Positions 18,100 through 27,824 of a stretch of DNA of 64,000 bases are shown here, in pieces. Source of the stretch: Acinetobacter sp. GSS19 (GTDB lineage: Bacteria; Pseudomonadota; Gammaproteobacteria; Pseudomonadales; Moraxellaceae); NCBI RefSeq assembly GCF_028621895.1, contig NZ_CP117520.1, positions 2,170,001 to 2,234,000 on the forward strand, read 5' to 3'. The notes beneath the pieces were generated by a model, which worked only from the letters and a program-made list of their open reading frames with translations, made no database searches and had not been told where the DNA came from. How positions within the stretch are numbered: the stretch's first letter is position 1; each line of letters opens with the position of its first letter. The translations under genes and the position numbers were made by a program.

Positions 18100-19566
18100 G
18101 TGAAACTTGACCCGATTGATCCACAAGAACTGCTTGAAATTAACAGTTATATCCAGCGTAAACGCACACCTTGGGAGCGTTTCATGGATAAGATCAAACC
18201 GCGGTCAGCTGCCATGCGAACCACGGTGCTGGTCGGTTTTACCGTCGCATTCAGCCTAATCATGTCACTGTGGTTTTTCTGGCGAACCTTATATTTACCT
18301 GAAATCCAACAACATGCCCGCTATTTGGCCATGGAACTGGAAATGGTGAATAACCCCGAATTACGCATTTATCACGGTCAGGCTGAACTGGATATTGATG
18401 TTTGGTTGAAAAACCGGATGGGCATTGAATATGTCACCAATCCCAAAGAATATCCGAATGTTCGCGACAAGGTGATTGCGGAATTCTTTACCAATCACAT
18501 TGAAAAAGCCTTAGCCAAAGAGTTAAAAGTCAAAGAAGTCAGCGACGTTACCGTCTACTTCCAGTTTAAGCCCAGTCCCCGCATCTGGATTCAAACTCCA
18601 GAAATGCAAGGTAACTGGGTACGTGAACCCCTCAATACCTATGCCAACTATAGTCCAGAACTGGTATTCGGTTGGTTACTCGGCGTGCCGCTCATTTCCT
18701 CGATTATTATTCTCACTTTAGTCCGCCAGCTGAACCGACCTTTACGCCGTTTACAGAATGCAGCCAACAGTTACAGTAAAACCGGTAAAGCCCCTTATCT
18801 GGAAATTAATCACGGCCCACTGGAAATCCGTCAGGTCAACCAGGCTTTTAATCACATGATTTATACCCTGGAACAGATCGAACGCGACCGACGCATCATG
18901 CTGGCCGGGATTTCTCATGATTTACGCACCCCACTCACCCGCATTCGCTTGACCGCAGAGATGCTGCCTGATGATTTCTTCCGTGAAGGACTGATTTACG
19001 ATGTCGATGATATGGATGCAATTCTCAATCAGTTCATTTCCTATATGCGGGATGGCTCGGATGAAGAACTCAGTGAAACCAATATCAATACCTTGCTGCA
19101 AGAGCTGGTGGTACAGTTCAAACCACTGGACATTCGCTTTCATCCTGAAGATCTACCGATTATCCCGGCCCGCAGTTTGTCACTGAAACGCCTGATCGGT
19201 AATTTAATCAATAACTCCAAGCGTTATGGTGCAGAGCCAATTGAACTCAGTGCCAAAGTTGCCGATGAGCATATTTTAATTAGTGTGGCCGATCATGGAC
19301 CCGGTATTCCAGAGGATCAAATTCAGGATTTGATGCAACCGTTTGTCCGTGGCAATGCTGCGCGGACGGTGCAAGGCAGTGGCTTGGGCTTGGCGATTGT
19401 GAAACGTATTGTCGACATTCATCAAGGTGAACTGCTGATTCATAATCGCGAACAAGGTGGATTAGAGGCAATTATTGCCCTGCCTTTAACACAAGCCAAA
19501 TCGGATGAAAACCCTCCAGCGACACCACTGGAAAAAATCAAACAAACTTTGAGCGAACATTTTTAA
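18100..19566 (+). CDS. envZ: EnvZ-type sensor histidine kinase
   Basis: Inner-membrane histidine kinase (488 aa). Two transmembrane helices (about 42-62 and 187-208) flank a periplasmic domain of about 125 residues, followed by HAMP (RQLNRPLRRLQNAANSYSKTG), the DHp helix with His273 in AGISHDLRTPLTRIRL, and the HATPase domain (N box LIGNLINNSKRYG, G1 VADHGPGIPEDQ, G2 GSGLGLAIVKRI). Start GTG at 18100 with AGGAA 10 nt upstream. Unusually long N-terminal cytoplasmic segment (about 40 residues) before the first helix. Confidence 0.92.
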   Translation: MKLDPIDPQELLEINSYIQRKRTPWERFMDKIKPRSAAMRTTVLVGFTVAFSLIMSLWFFWRTLYLPEIQQHARYLAMELEMVNNPELRIYHGQAELDIDVWLKNRMGIEYVTNPKEYPNVRDKVIAEFFTNHIEKALAKELKVKEVSDVTVYFQFKPSPRIWIQTPEMQGNWVREPLNTYANYSPELVFGWLLGVPLISSIIILTLVRQLNRPLRRLQNAANSYSKTGKAPYLEINHGPLEIRQVNQAFNHMIYTLEQIERDRRIMLAGISHDLRTPLTRIRLTAEMLPDDFFREGLIYDVDDMDAILNQFISYMRDGSDEELSETNINTLLQELVVQFKPLDIRFHPEDLPIIPARSLSLKRLIGNLINNSKRYGAEPIELSAKVADEHILISVADHGPGIPEDQIQDLMQPFVRGNAARTVQGSGLGLAIVKRIVDIHQGELLIHNREQGGLEAIIALPLTQAKSDENPPATPLEKIKQTLSEHF

Positions 19567-19772
19567 TAAATTGGCGATACTTTAATCAAATAATTCCATT
19601 TATTGAATGTTTAACAAATAATTTAATACTTAAAATCAATAAGTTGACACCTATTAATTTTTTTTATACCCACATTTCATGAAAAAATTAGACCTTAGCC
19701 TAACACAGATGCACAATTTAATTTTTGAGCGTTACAATCCCTAAAGATTGACGCAAAATTTGAGAGCAAATC

Positions 19773-21284
19773 ATGTCTTTAGAACGTATTCGTTTAGCGA
19801 GCCTACATAACAAGGTAGTTAGTGCAGAACAGGCTGCTGCTTTAATCCAAGACGGTATGACTGTCGGGATGAGTGGTTTTACCCGCGCGGGTGAAGCCAA
19901 AGCCGTTCCATTGGCTCTTATTGAGCGCGCTAAAACCAACCCACTTAAAATCTCTTTGATTACCGGCGCAAGCTTGGGTAACGATCTAGACAAAAAAATG
20001 ACAGAAGTTGGCCTACTGTCACGCCGTATGCCATTCCAAGTGGACAATACCTTACGTAAAGCCATCAACCAAGGCGAAGTAATGTTTATTGATCAGCACT
20101 TGTCTGAAACTGTTGAACAAATGCGTGCTGGCCAGCTTAAACGTCCAGAAATTGCAGTGATTGAAGCCGTTGCCATTACTGAAACAGGCAGCATCATTCC
20201 AACGACTTCTGTGGGTAACTCTGCAAGCTTTGCTGAATATGCAGATCAAGTGATTATTGAAATCAACACTGCGATCAGCCCAGAATTTGAAGGCGTGCAT
20301 GACATCTATCTACCAAAAGCACGTCCAAACCGCGATCCAATTCCATTGACCTATACTGAACAGCGTATCGGTACACTCGGGATTGAAATAGATCCAGCAA
20401 AAATTGCTGCAATCGTTTTCAATGATACGCTGCTCGACTCTCCATCGAACGTGACGGATCCAGATGAAGAAACTCAAGCAATTGCAGATCACCTGATCGC
20501 CTTCTTTGAAAAAGAAGTAGAGGCAGGCCGTTTACCGAAGAACCTTGCACCTTTACAAGCAGGTATCGGTTCAATTGCGAATGCAGTATTGACAGGTTTC
20601 AAACACTCAAGCTTTGAAAACCTCGTAATGTATTCTGAAGTACTACAAGACTGTACTTTTGAATTGATTGATGCAGGCAAAATGACCTTTGCATCAGGCT
20701 GTTCAATGACGTTGTCTGAAAAGTGCGGTAACCGCGTATTTGGCAACTTGGCAAAATACAAAGACAAATTTGTCCTTCGTCCGCAAGAAATTTCAAACAT
20801 TCCAGAAATCGTGCGTCGTTTAGGCATCATCGGTATCAATACTGCGCTTGAATTTGACATCTACGGTAACGTGAACTCAACTCACGTTTGCGGTACACAC
20901 ATGATGAACGGTATTGGTGGTTCAGGTGACTTCGCACGTAACGCGAACATTGCCATTTTTGTGACTAAATCAATTGCGAAAGGTGGTGCGATTTCCTCTG
21001 TTGTTCCAATGGCATCACACGTGGATCACGCGAACCACGACGTTGATATCTTGGTGACTGAACAAGGTCTTGCAGATCTTCGTGGTCTAGCTCCACGTGA
21101 GCGTGCACGCGCTATTATCGACAACTGTGTACACCCATCTTATAAAGACGCGTTAAATGACTACTTCGAACGCGCATGTGAACAAGGTGGTCAAACCCCT
21201 CACGTGTTAGAAGAAGCGCTTTCTTGGCACGTAAACTTCAAAAAAACTGGCAAAATGCTTGTCAATGAAGTTGAAACCGCTTAA
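19773..21284 (+). CDS. Succinyl-CoA:acetate CoA-transferase / acetyl-CoA hydrolase family enzyme
   Basis: Class I CoA-transferase family protein (503 aa), the type that exchanges CoA between succinate and acetate or hydrolyses acetyl-CoA. Seen: MTVGMSGFTRAGEAKAVP near the N-terminus, GTLGIEIDPAKIAAIV, the GIGSIANAVL turn, the catalytic glutamate in YSEVLQD (Glu289, close to Glu294 of the acetic acid bacterial enzyme AarC), and the C-terminal block DHANHDVDILVTEQGLADLRGLAPRERA. Monocistronic with its own terminator. Which reaction dominates cannot be read from sequence; a role in acetate or propionate metabolism is likely. Confidence 0.88.
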   Translation: MSLERIRLASLHNKVVSAEQAAALIQDGMTVGMSGFTRAGEAKAVPLALIERAKTNPLKISLITGASLGNDLDKKMTEVGLLSRRMPFQVDNTLRKAINQGEVMFIDQHLSETVEQMRAGQLKRPEIAVIEAVAITETGSIIPTTSVGNSASFAEYADQVIIEINTAISPEFEGVHDIYLPKARPNRDPIPLTYTEQRIGTLGIEIDPAKIAAIVFNDTLLDSPSNVTDPDEETQAIADHLIAFFEKEVEAGRLPKNLAPLQAGIGSIANAVLTGFKHSSFENLVMYSEVLQDCTFELIDAGKMTFASGCSMTLSEKCGNRVFGNLAKYKDKFVLRPQEISNIPEIVRRLGIIGINTALEFDIYGNVNSTHVCGTHMMNGIGGSGDFARNANIAIFVTKSIAKGGAISSVVPMASHVDHANHDVDILVTEQGLADLRGLAPRERARAIIDNCVHPSYKDALNDYFERACEQGGQTPHVLEEALSWHVNFKKTGKMLVNEVETA

Positions 21285-21294
21285 TTGAAAGCAA

Positions 21295-21325
21295 TAAAAA
21301 AACGCCCGAAAGGGCGTTTTTTTAT
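21295..21325 (+). terminator. Terminator of the CoA-transferase gene
   Basis: AAAAAAACGCCC-GAAA-GGGCGTTTTTTTATT, 10 nt after the stop. Confidence 0.9.
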
Positions 21326-21382
21326 TGCAAGTTAAATCCGGTCATCTATGGCTGACCGTATAAACAGAACCAGTCAGACTGG

Positions 21383-21709
21383 TTAAGCCACAACATAATG
21401 CAATAACCAAAGCAGTAAACGCACTCCTACTAAAATGACTGCTGCATAAGCATGCAAAATCAAATAGGCAAAACTAATCCAGCCACCCGCTCCATTTACC
21501 TCGCGGCCCTGATATTCGCAGAAGAGCACAAATGCTACAGCAAAGATTTCCATCACGATGGTCGTATTCAGTACCCAGTGCCAAGGAAAATGTAATAGCC
21601 ACACCCAAGCGATAAACAACAAAGCAACGGGAAGCAAAATTTTACTGAGCTGCAGCAAGACGTATAGCTCCCTGCCCGATTTATTCTGCATCTGTTTTAC
21701 CCTATCCAA
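21383..21709 (-). CDS. Small integral membrane protein
   Basis: 108 aa with three predicted membrane helices (about 18-42, 46-63 and 76-105), very rich in L, V, W and A. A second in-frame ATG (M7) is equally plausible as the start. No conserved motif that I recognise. Lies between two terminators and is transcribed alone. Confidence 0.7.
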   Translation of the reverse strand: MDRVKQMQNKSGRELYVLLQLSKILLPVALLFIAWVWLLHFPWHWVLNTTIVMEIFAVAFVLFCEYQGREVNGAGGWISFAYLILHAYAAVILVGVRLLLWLLHYVVA

Positions 21710-21803
21710 TCTTATTACGTGATCTGTATCGAAATGGATGTCATCAATGCAATCTGATGACCCATCAACCCCTTATAATATGTAACTCTATCTACCTGAT
21801 ATT

Positions 21804-21832
21804 AAAAAACCCAGCAGATGCTGGGTTTTTAT
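21804..21832. terminator. Terminator downstream of the FadL-type gene
   Basis: AAAAAACCCAGCA-GA-TGCTGGGTTTTTATTTTT, 17 nt past the end of the minus-strand gene at 21849. T-runs on both strands. Confidence 0.85.
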
Positions 21833-21848
21833 TTTTAGCTGAAGAAGC

Positions 21849-23129
21849 TTAGAATTTCACACCATAGGAAACACCCAAGATGTTTTGATCCATAGTGAGG
21901 TTTGCTTCTCCACCACCAAACGCTGCTGGAATTGTGCCATGCACCGTTTTTTCCAAAGCATGCGTATATGCCACGCTGACTTCCTGCTTCTGATCAATAT
22001 GCCAAGTTGCTCCAACACTTAAGTGCTGCTGCACCACACCCGGAGCCAAAATATTCAGGAAAGCCTGATCCCCTTGTACAGGTTGATCATTGTAGCTATA
22101 GCCTGTACGCAGGGTCAGTTTTGGTGAAGCCTGATAGGTTGCAGAAACTTTATAGACATTGATGTCATCCCAACCAAAGCCTGGGCCATTTTGGCCACCA
22201 AACTTCAATTCAGGATTTCCAGACATGACTAGAGCAGCATTAAAATCGTTTCCAACAGATTTCACATCGGAATAGTTAATGCGCTGATAATCTGCTGCAA
22301 CCGACAAAGCTGGAGTCACCTGATAATTTAAACCGACACCATAGTTTTCTGGCACATCAAAATCACCCTGTTCAGCAAACAAACCTGCATACTTTTTAAA
22401 GCGGCTCGCATCAATTTTTGAAGCATACGTCGCGCCTAGCGTCAGTTGATCATTCACTTTAGCCGACCAGCCAATACGTGCACCAACACCCGTTGAATCA
22501 TCATGACTGCCATTACTTAATTTGGTTGAATCATTAGAAACACTACCAAAAACAAATCCATCAAAGCCTTTCGCCTGGAAACGCTGATACAGGATATTGG
22601 CAGCCAAAGCTAAAGATTGATTCTCCGCATATTCCCAAGAAATCGCAGGTGAAACAAACAGCTGGTTCAGGTTTATTCCTGCACTTCCCGTATTGCCAAA
22701 AGCAGCATAAGGATTGTTTTTATAGTTGGTATTCATCCCGCCATTACCATATACCGCAATACCGGCAGCCAACTGATCATTGATCGGATGACTATAACCA
22801 AATTCCGGAATCAGGAAATATTTACGGCTGTTACCGTCATACTGGCCATTTGCACTACCAAACCCGATTCCAGTATTCCCCACTATTTCCGCTTCACGGT
22901 CCGGTGCAAACAAGGTCACACCCGCATCAAGACGGGATCCAACCCAGCTCAGTCCCGCAGGGTTACTGGCAATAGTTAAACTATCCTGAAAGTTCGCGAT
23001 TGAAGTGCCTGCATTCCCCTGAGATTTCACACTATAGGCATGCATGAAATAACCAGTGGTAGCAAATGCAGATGATGAAAAGAGTGGAGCAATCACAGCA
23101 GCCGACAGCAATGGTACAAGACGTTTCAT
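21849..23129 (-). CDS. FadL/OmpP1/TodX family outer membrane channel
   Basis: Outer membrane beta-barrel (426 aa) for hydrophobic substrates such as long-chain fatty acids or aromatics. Signal peptide MKRLVPLLSAAVIAPLFSSSAFA; the mature N-terminus TTGYFMHAYSVKSQGNAGTSIA carries the family's GNAG-type motif; SNPAGLSWVGSR corresponds to the conserved NPA segment. Alternating barrel strands run to a terminal Phe (SYGVKF), the signal for BAM-dependent assembly. Substrate unknown. Single gene with a downstream terminator. Confidence 0.9.
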   Translation of the reverse strand: MKRLVPLLSAAVIAPLFSSSAFATTGYFMHAYSVKSQGNAGTSIANFQDSLTIASNPAGLSWVGSRLDAGVTLFAPDREAEIVGNTGIGFGSANGQYDGNSRKYFLIPEFGYSHPINDQLAAGIAVYGNGGMNTNYKNNPYAAFGNTGSAGINLNQLFVSPAISWEYAENQSLALAANILYQRFQAKGFDGFVFGSVSNDSTKLSNGSHDDSTGVGARIGWSAKVNDQLTLGATYASKIDASRFKKYAGLFAEQGDFDVPENYGVGLNYQVTPALSVAADYQRINYSDVKSVGNDFNAALVMSGNPELKFGGQNGPGFGWDDINVYKVSATYQASPKLTLRTGYSYNDQPVQGDQAFLNILAPGVVQQHLSVGATWHIDQKQEVSVAYTHALEKTVHGTIPAAFGGGEANLTMDQNILGVSYGVKF

Positions 23130-23249
23130 GGGAATATAGCTTCAACAAAAACAATATATGCAGCAGTATATTGAATGATGTTATTCCTGTATTCGAATAT
23201 AAATTAATATATTTATTCTAATTTTGAATATAGAAAAGTTCATTCAGCT

Positions 23250-23984
23250 TTATAAATGCCCCAACCGCAACAAGATAGGAAAATGCACCTGAATTTTTTT
23301 CTGCAAATCATGATCTTGCAATTGATTCAATAATAGGTCGACCGGATTCTGCTGATGGCGGCGTTGAAAATGCTGTACAGCGGACCAGGTGTTTAAATAG
23401 GCAATCAGTTGAGCAACACTCCATTCAAAGTGCATATTCAGCTCTGGTGCCGGATATTCCTGAAATGGGAAGGGAATCGTACGATAGCCTTCATTAATAT
23501 AGTGCCGTTCAGCGTCCCAATAGCCTTTCAAAATTCCCTTGTACAACTCATCAATAAACTGGTTGATGCGCTGCTGATCGGTACGAATCAAGCCATAACC
23601 TATCACGGCAAGCAGCCCTGCCGGTTTTAACGTACGTCGTACCTCAGCATAAAATTTTTCAAAGTCGAACCAATGGATCGCCTGAGCCACGCTAATCAGA
23701 TCAAAATGCTGTGCAGGAAAATCAGTCTGTTCGGCAGACTGCACGGAATACTGTACATTTTCCAGAATCGGTGCCTGCGCCAACTGTTTCGCACTGATAT
23801 CAGTCGCCATCACCTGCTGAAAATGCGGTGCCAGCAATTGAGTCAATTGTCCAGAACCTGCTCCACAGTCCCAAACACACTGTTGTGCAGGTACATAAGG
23901 CAACAGTTGTTTGAGCAATTCAGCTGGATAAATTGGACGTGCCTGCTGGTATAAAGCACTTTGCGCTGAAAACAGATCCTTCAT
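23250..23984 (-). CDS. Class I SAM-dependent methyltransferase
   Basis: 244 aa from the ATG at 23984; a TTG 15 nt upstream is a weaker alternative. Methyltransferase type 11 fold: motif I WDCGAGSGQLTQLL, motif II around VMATDISAKQL, ISVAQAIHWFDFEKF in place of motif IV, and LLAVIGYG. The MKDLFSAQSALYQQARPIYPAELL start is typical of small-molecule methyltransferases of the YcgJ/UbiE-like group. Substrate unknown; stand-alone. Confidence 0.85.
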   Translation of the reverse strand: MKDLFSAQSALYQQARPIYPAELLKQLLPYVPAQQCVWDCGAGSGQLTQLLAPHFQQVMATDISAKQLAQAPILENVQYSVQSAEQTDFPAQHFDLISVAQAIHWFDFEKFYAEVRRTLKPAGLLAVIGYGLIRTDQQRINQFIDELYKGILKGYWDAERHYINEGYRTIPFPFQEYPAPELNMHFEWSVAQLIAYLNTWSAVQHFQRRHQQNPVDLLLNQLQDHDLQKKIQVHFPILLRLGHL

Positions 23985-24062
23985 TATTATTCTATTCAAT
24001 CCATGATTTTTTCTAATATAACTGAAAGCCTAGCAAAGCAAAATATGCTCATCACAGGCATA

Positions 24063-24097
24063 AAAAAAGCCCCAAACTAATGTTTGGGGCTTTTTGA
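24063..24097 (-). terminator. Terminator of tRNA-Phe copy 1
   Basis: AAAAAGCCCCAAAC-TAAT-GTTTGGGGCTTTTT, directly 3' of the minus-strand tRNA. Symmetric T-runs. Confidence 0.88.
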
Positions 24098-24100
24098 ATA

Positions 24101-24176
24101 TGGTGGCGTGAGGCAGGATCGAACTGCCGACACACGGATTTTCAATCCGTTGCTCTACCGACTGAGCTATCGCGCC
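24101..24176 (-). tRNA. tRNA-Phe (GAA), copy 1
   Basis: 76 nt with encoded CCA on the minus strand: acceptor GGCGCGA, D-arm GCTCAGTCGGTAGAGC, anticodon stem CGGAT/ATCCG with loop TGAAA giving GAA, T-arm GCAGTTCGATCCTGC. Identical in sequence to the copy at 24311. Confidence 0.96.
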
Positions 24177-24255
24177 GATGGGGTGTATTAAGCCGTATCT
24201 GCTCTGATTAGTCAACAGAAATTCTGCATTTTTTCGCTAAGAGAATATTTTTTAC

Positions 24256-24286
24256 CCAAAAAAAATCCCTGATGGGATCAGGGATT
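24256..24286 (-). terminator. Terminator of tRNA-Phe copy 2
   Basis: On the minus strand AATCCCTGAT-CCC-ATCAGGGATT followed by a T-run (24256-24265). It isolates the two tRNA-Phe genes from each other. Confidence 0.85.
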
Positions 24287-24310
24287 GAAACTTTGACAAA
24301 GTTTTGAATA

Positions 24311-24386
24311 TGGTGGCGTGAGGCAGGATCGAACTGCCGACACACGGATTTTCAATCCGTTGCTCTACCGACTGAGCTATCGCGCC
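24311..24386 (-). tRNA. tRNA-Phe (GAA), copy 2
   Basis: Same 76-nt sequence as copy 1, including nearby flanking bases (GAATA on the 3' side and GATG on the 5' side). A local duplication in which each copy has its own, different terminator. Confidence 0.96.
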
Positions 24387-24538
24387 GATGTGGGCGTATT
24401 AAACAGTTTAAATACAATTGAGTCAAGCACAGATGCATCAAAATGTTTCAACCGCCTATTTTTAAATCAAAATATCCATAATTTAAGCAACTCAGCATTT
24501 AAAACGCTGCTCAATTATGCCTGAATGACTTTAAGAGA

Positions 24539-24916
24539 TTAAATTTTCTCTAAATGTGCTAGACAACGATGAATCGCCCCACAGCCTGGTTCAAATACTT
24601 TGACACCTTTGGCCTCTTCCATACGGCAAACTTCACTGACCAAACGTTCTGCCACGCCACGACCACGATTAGCTGGATGCACGACAATATATTCCAGACG
24701 GCGGCTTTCGCCCTGTCCGCTACACCAGATTGCGCCAATGATTTTTGTGTTAAATTCTGCCGTGTAAACTAGGGTATACTGGGCAAGATGTTGTTCAAGC
24801 TGTTGCAGGGCATCTTGACCGTCGCCAAATTCAGGGCTGGTATCATACAGTCGCTCAAGCTGGCTGCGAACTTCGGCATTTTCTAGTGAAGTATAAGCAT
24901 GTACGGTTATAGGCAT
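24539..24916 (-). CDS. GNAT-fold protein, possibly PanZ-like
   Basis: 125-aa single GNAT domain with the acetyl-CoA pyrophosphate loop in motif A (VVHPANRGRGVAERLVSEV, about 78-96). AGGAGGG precedes the ATG by 8 nt. The size and the short N-terminus resemble PanZ/PanM, the acetyl-CoA sensor that triggers PanD maturation and represses its activity, but this is a guess from size and shape. It could equally be an ordinary small-molecule or protein acetyltransferase. Divergent from hisB. Confidence 0.75.
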   Translation of the reverse strand: MPITVHAYTSLENAEVRSQLERLYDTSPEFGDGQDALQQLEQHLAQYTLVYTAEFNTKIIGAIWCSGQGESRRLEYIVVHPANRGRGVAERLVSEVCRMEEAKGVKVFEPGCGAIHRCLAHLEKI

Positions 24917-25009
24917 TGATTAACCCTCCTGAGCAATCTATGATGCTGTCACATTCGTCACAGCGAACTTTACATCAATCATTTTTGACGTTTTTTGAGG
25001 AACGTGTCT

Positions 25010-25603
25010 ATGACGCAACGTATCAGTGAAGTGGTAAGAAATACCAACGAAACCAAAATTCGAGTTCGTGTCAACCTCGATGGTACGGGTCAAGGCACTC
25101 TAAATACAGGTGTTCCCTTTTTAGATCATATGATTGATCAAATCAAGCGACATGGCTTGTTTGACATTGATATTCATTGCGATGGCGACTTAGAAATCGA
25201 TGATCACCACACGGTTGAAGATTGTGGCATTACCTTGGGTCAGGCTTTTGCTCAAGCGCTCGGTGACAAAAAAGGCATCCGTCGCTATGGCCATTTCTAT
25301 GCACCACTGGATGAATCTTTATCACGTGTAGTCGTTGATATTTCAGGTCGTCCGGGCCTGTTTATGGATATTCCATTTACCCGTGCACGCATTGGTACTT
25401 TTGATGTTGACCTGTTCTCCGAATTTTTCCAGGGCTTTGTCAATCACGCCTTGATGACTTTGCACATCGACAACCTGAAAGGCAAGAACAGTCACCACCA
25501 GATCGAGTCAACCTTTAAAGCTTTTGCTCGTGCACTACGTATGGCTTGTGAACTCGATCCACGCGCTGCGGGTACCATTGCTTCAACCAAAGGTAGCTTG
25601 TAA
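25010..25603 (+). CDS. hisB: Imidazoleglycerol-phosphate dehydratase
   Basis: Histidine pathway dehydratase converting imidazoleglycerol phosphate to imidazoleacetol phosphate; 197 aa, monofunctional (no HisB-N phosphatase). Seen: the metal-binding motifs [13 protein letters not shown] and [11 protein letters not shown], the second half-repeat with HALMTLHID and [10 protein letters not shown]. Start ATG 25010 after GAGGA (8-nt spacing); a TTG 15 nt upstream is inside that site. Overlaps hisH as TAATG, so translation is probably coupled. Confidence 0.96.
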   Translation: MTQRISEVVRNTNETKIRVRVNLDGTGQGTLNTGVPFLDHMIDQIKRHGLFDIDIHCDGDLEIDDHHTVEDCGITLGQAFAQALGDKKGIRRYGHFYAPLDESLSRVVVDISGRPGLFMDIPFTRARIGTFDVDLFSEFFQGFVNHALMTLHIDNLKGKNSHHQIESTFKAFARALRMACELDPRAAGTIASTKGSL

Positions 25604-26220
25604 TGACCCGGATTGCGCTTCTTGACTATGGCATGGGAAATCTGCACTCTGCCGCAAAAGCATTGGAATATGTCGGTGCAACAGTAGATGTCACCAATGA
25701 TCCAAAATTGATTGCCCAGGCCGATAAAATTGTCTTCCCGGGTGTCGGAGCGATACGCGACTGTATGCAGGGTATGCATGAAGCTGGGATTGATGAAGTC
25801 GTGCGTCAAGCGGCATTCAATAAACCGGTACTGGCGATTTGTGTCGGCATGCAGGCCTTGATGCAACGTTCAGAAGAAAATGATGGCGTGGATGCTTTGG
25901 GGATTTTTGCAGGTCAAGTAAAACGCTTCCCGGAAATTCCGCATCTCAAAGTGCCGCATATGGGTTGGAATCAGGTGCATCAGATCGACCCAAGCCATCC
26001 GATGTGGAAAAACATTGAACAGGACGCACGTTTCTACTTTGTGCACAGTTATTATGTCGAGCCACAAGACCCGGCGATTGTGGCAGCAACCTGTGATTAT
26101 GGGCTGAATTTCTGCACCGCAATCCACAAAGAGAACCTGTTTGCGACTCAGTTCCACCCAGAGAAAAGTCATACGGCCGGTTTGCAGTTACTGAAAAACT
26201 TTGTGGAATGGGATATCTAA
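25603..26220 (+). CDS. hisH: Imidazole glycerol phosphate synthase, glutaminase subunit HisH
   Basis: Class I glutamine amidotransferase (205 aa) that supplies ammonia to HisF. Seen: [22 protein letters not shown], the oxyanion region FPGVGA, nucleophile Cys in [10 protein letters not shown], and the His/Glu pair in [10 protein letters not shown]. Its partner hisF lies 3.7 kb downstream rather than adjacent. Confidence 0.97.
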   Translation: MTRIALLDYGMGNLHSAAKALEYVGATVDVTNDPKLIAQADKIVFPGVGAIRDCMQGMHEAGIDEVVRQAAFNKPVLAICVGMQALMQRSEENDGVDALGIFAGQVKRFPEIPHLKVPHMGWNQVHQIDPSHPMWKNIEQDARFYFVHSYYVEPQDPAIVAATCDYGLNFCTAIHKENLFATQFHPEKSHTAGLQLLKNFVEWDI

Positions 26221-26305
26221 TCCGATAAAATCAAGCCTAGTCAATCTAGGCTTTATTTTTGTCTATTTAAAGTGTTCAATTCGTTATCCCTCTATAGCGT
26301 AAATT

Positions 26306-26935
26306 ATGATGGATCCACTTTCTCTTACGACTTTCCCCAGCGTAGCAGAACGACGTTTGCTACCTGCTTTCGTCAATTTACCCAGAGATCAGATCCATCT
26401 GATTAATACTGCAGCACAATGTCGAGCCATTCAGGAACAACTCGATATCGTACACGTGTTCGGTTTTGATACAGAATCCAAGCCCACATTTAACGCCAAT
26501 GAAAAATCGACTGGCCCACATTTACTACAACTGGCCACAGATCAACACGCTTACCTGTTTCAAGTTAATCCTGAGACCTTAGCCTTTCTGGCTCCCCTGC
26601 TCTCCAACCCCAAACAACTCAAAGTCGGCTTTGCCCTAAAAAGTGATGTCAGCTTATTGCGCAGTAAAGGGATTGAACTTGCTGGAACCGTCGATCTTTC
26701 AAAAAGTTTTCATGTTTTTGGCATCAAACAGCAGGTTGGGGCACAAAATGCGGTCGCTATTTTATTGCAGCAATATCTCCCCAAGTCCAAACACACCAAA
26801 CTCAGCAACTGGTCCAAATTCCCACTCACCGAAGCCCAAATCGACTATGCTTGCGCCGATGCCTATGCCAGCCTGCGGATCTATGAGGAACTGAAACGTC
26901 GCAATCTGCTGACAACACCCAGAAAGGGCCGCTAA
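26306..26935 (+). CDS. RNase D-like 3'-5' exonuclease domain protein
   Basis: DEDDy-type exonuclease domain (209 aa). Exo I FGFDTESKP supplies D-x-E; the middle part KVGFALKSDVSLLRSKGI holds the second Asp; Exo III is IDYACADAYASLRIYEEL (Y-x3-D). It lacks the HRDC domains of full RNase D, so it is a one-domain enzyme acting on RNA or DNA 3' ends. Either of two adjacent ATG codons could be the start. Set between hisH and hisA without close coupling. Confidence 0.87.
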   Translation: MMDPLSLTTFPSVAERRLLPAFVNLPRDQIHLINTAAQCRAIQEQLDIVHVFGFDTESKPTFNANEKSTGPHLLQLATDQHAYLFQVNPETLAFLAPLLSNPKQLKVGFALKSDVSLLRSKGIELAGTVDLSKSFHVFGIKQQVGAQNAVAILLQQYLPKSKHTKLSNWSKFPLTEAQIDYACADAYASLRIYEELKRRNLLTTPRKGR

Positions 26936-27043
26936 AACGGGTTCTCAACAGAAAAGCCCAACATCGAGGCTTAGCGATTGAACAATACTTTGTTAAGATT
27001 GCCACTAATTCAAGCTTGAAAAGATAAAGCCAGGAGCGAAAGC

Positions 27044-27775
27044 ATGCTGATCATCCCTGCAATTGACCTGAAAGACGGTAAATGTGTACGTTTAAAACAA
27101 GGCCGTATGGAAGACGATACCGTATTTTCTGATGATCCGGTTGCCACAGCACAACATTGGGTCAATGAAGGCGCCCGCCGTCTGCATTTGGTCGACTTAA
27201 ACGGTGCTTTTGCCGGTACGCCGATTCACAAGCCGGTGGTTGAAGCGATTGCCAAAGCTCAACCAGAATTGCCAATCCAAATTGGTGGCGGGATTCGCTC
27301 ACTAGAGACTATCGAGCATTATCTGGATGCCGGTGTGACTTTCGTGATTATTGGCACCAAGGCTGTGAAAGAACCAGAATTCGTTGAAGAGGCTTGCAAA
27401 AAATTTGCTGGTCATATCATTGTGGGTATCGATGCCATGAACGGCATGGTAGCGACTGATGGCTGGGCCAATGTCACGGATGTGAAAGCCACTGAACTGG
27501 CAAAACGTTTTGCTGATGCAGGTGTATCAAGCATTGTCTACACGGATATTGCGCGTGATGGCATGATGCAAGGTGTCAACGTTGAGCAGACCGTACAACT
27601 GGCACAGTATTCTGGTCTTCCGGTGATTGCTTCAGGTGGTGTCACTAATCTGGATGATGTTCGCAATCTGAAAGGCAAACCGGGCATTCTGGGCGCCATC
27701 ACCGGTCGTGCCATCTACGAGGGTACCCTCAACCTGCGTGATGCCCAAATCCTGCTAGATGAAGACAAAATCTAA
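27044..27775 (+). CDS. hisA: Phosphoribosylformimino-5-aminoimidazole carboxamide ribotide isomerase
   Basis: HisA, a TIM-barrel isomerase (243 aa) that forms PRFAR. Seen: catalytic Asp in [17 protein letters not shown], the phosphate-binding half-barrel motifs [13 protein letters not shown] and [13 protein letters not shown], and the second catalytic Asp in [15 protein letters not shown]. Followed by a strong terminator. Confidence 0.97.
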   Translation: MLIIPAIDLKDGKCVRLKQGRMEDDTVFSDDPVATAQHWVNEGARRLHLVDLNGAFAGTPIHKPVVEAIAKAQPELPIQIGGGIRSLETIEHYLDAGVTFVIIGTKAVKEPEFVEEACKKFAGHIIVGIDAMNGMVATDGWANVTDVKATELAKRFADAGVSSIVYTDIARDGMMQGVNVEQTVQLAQYSGLPVIASGGVTNLDDVRNLKGKPGILGAITGRAIYEGTLNLRDAQILLDEDKI

Positions 27776-27785
27776 AATCTTTTAA

Positions 27786-27814
27786 TAAAAAAGAGGCAAT
27801 TGCCTCTTTTTTAT
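27786..27814. terminator. Bidirectional terminator after hisA
   Basis: AAAAAAGAGGCAATTGCCTCTTTTTT, a full palindrome shared with the convergent operon ending at 27825. Confidence 0.88.
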
Positions 27815-27824
27815 TGTCTCTTTT

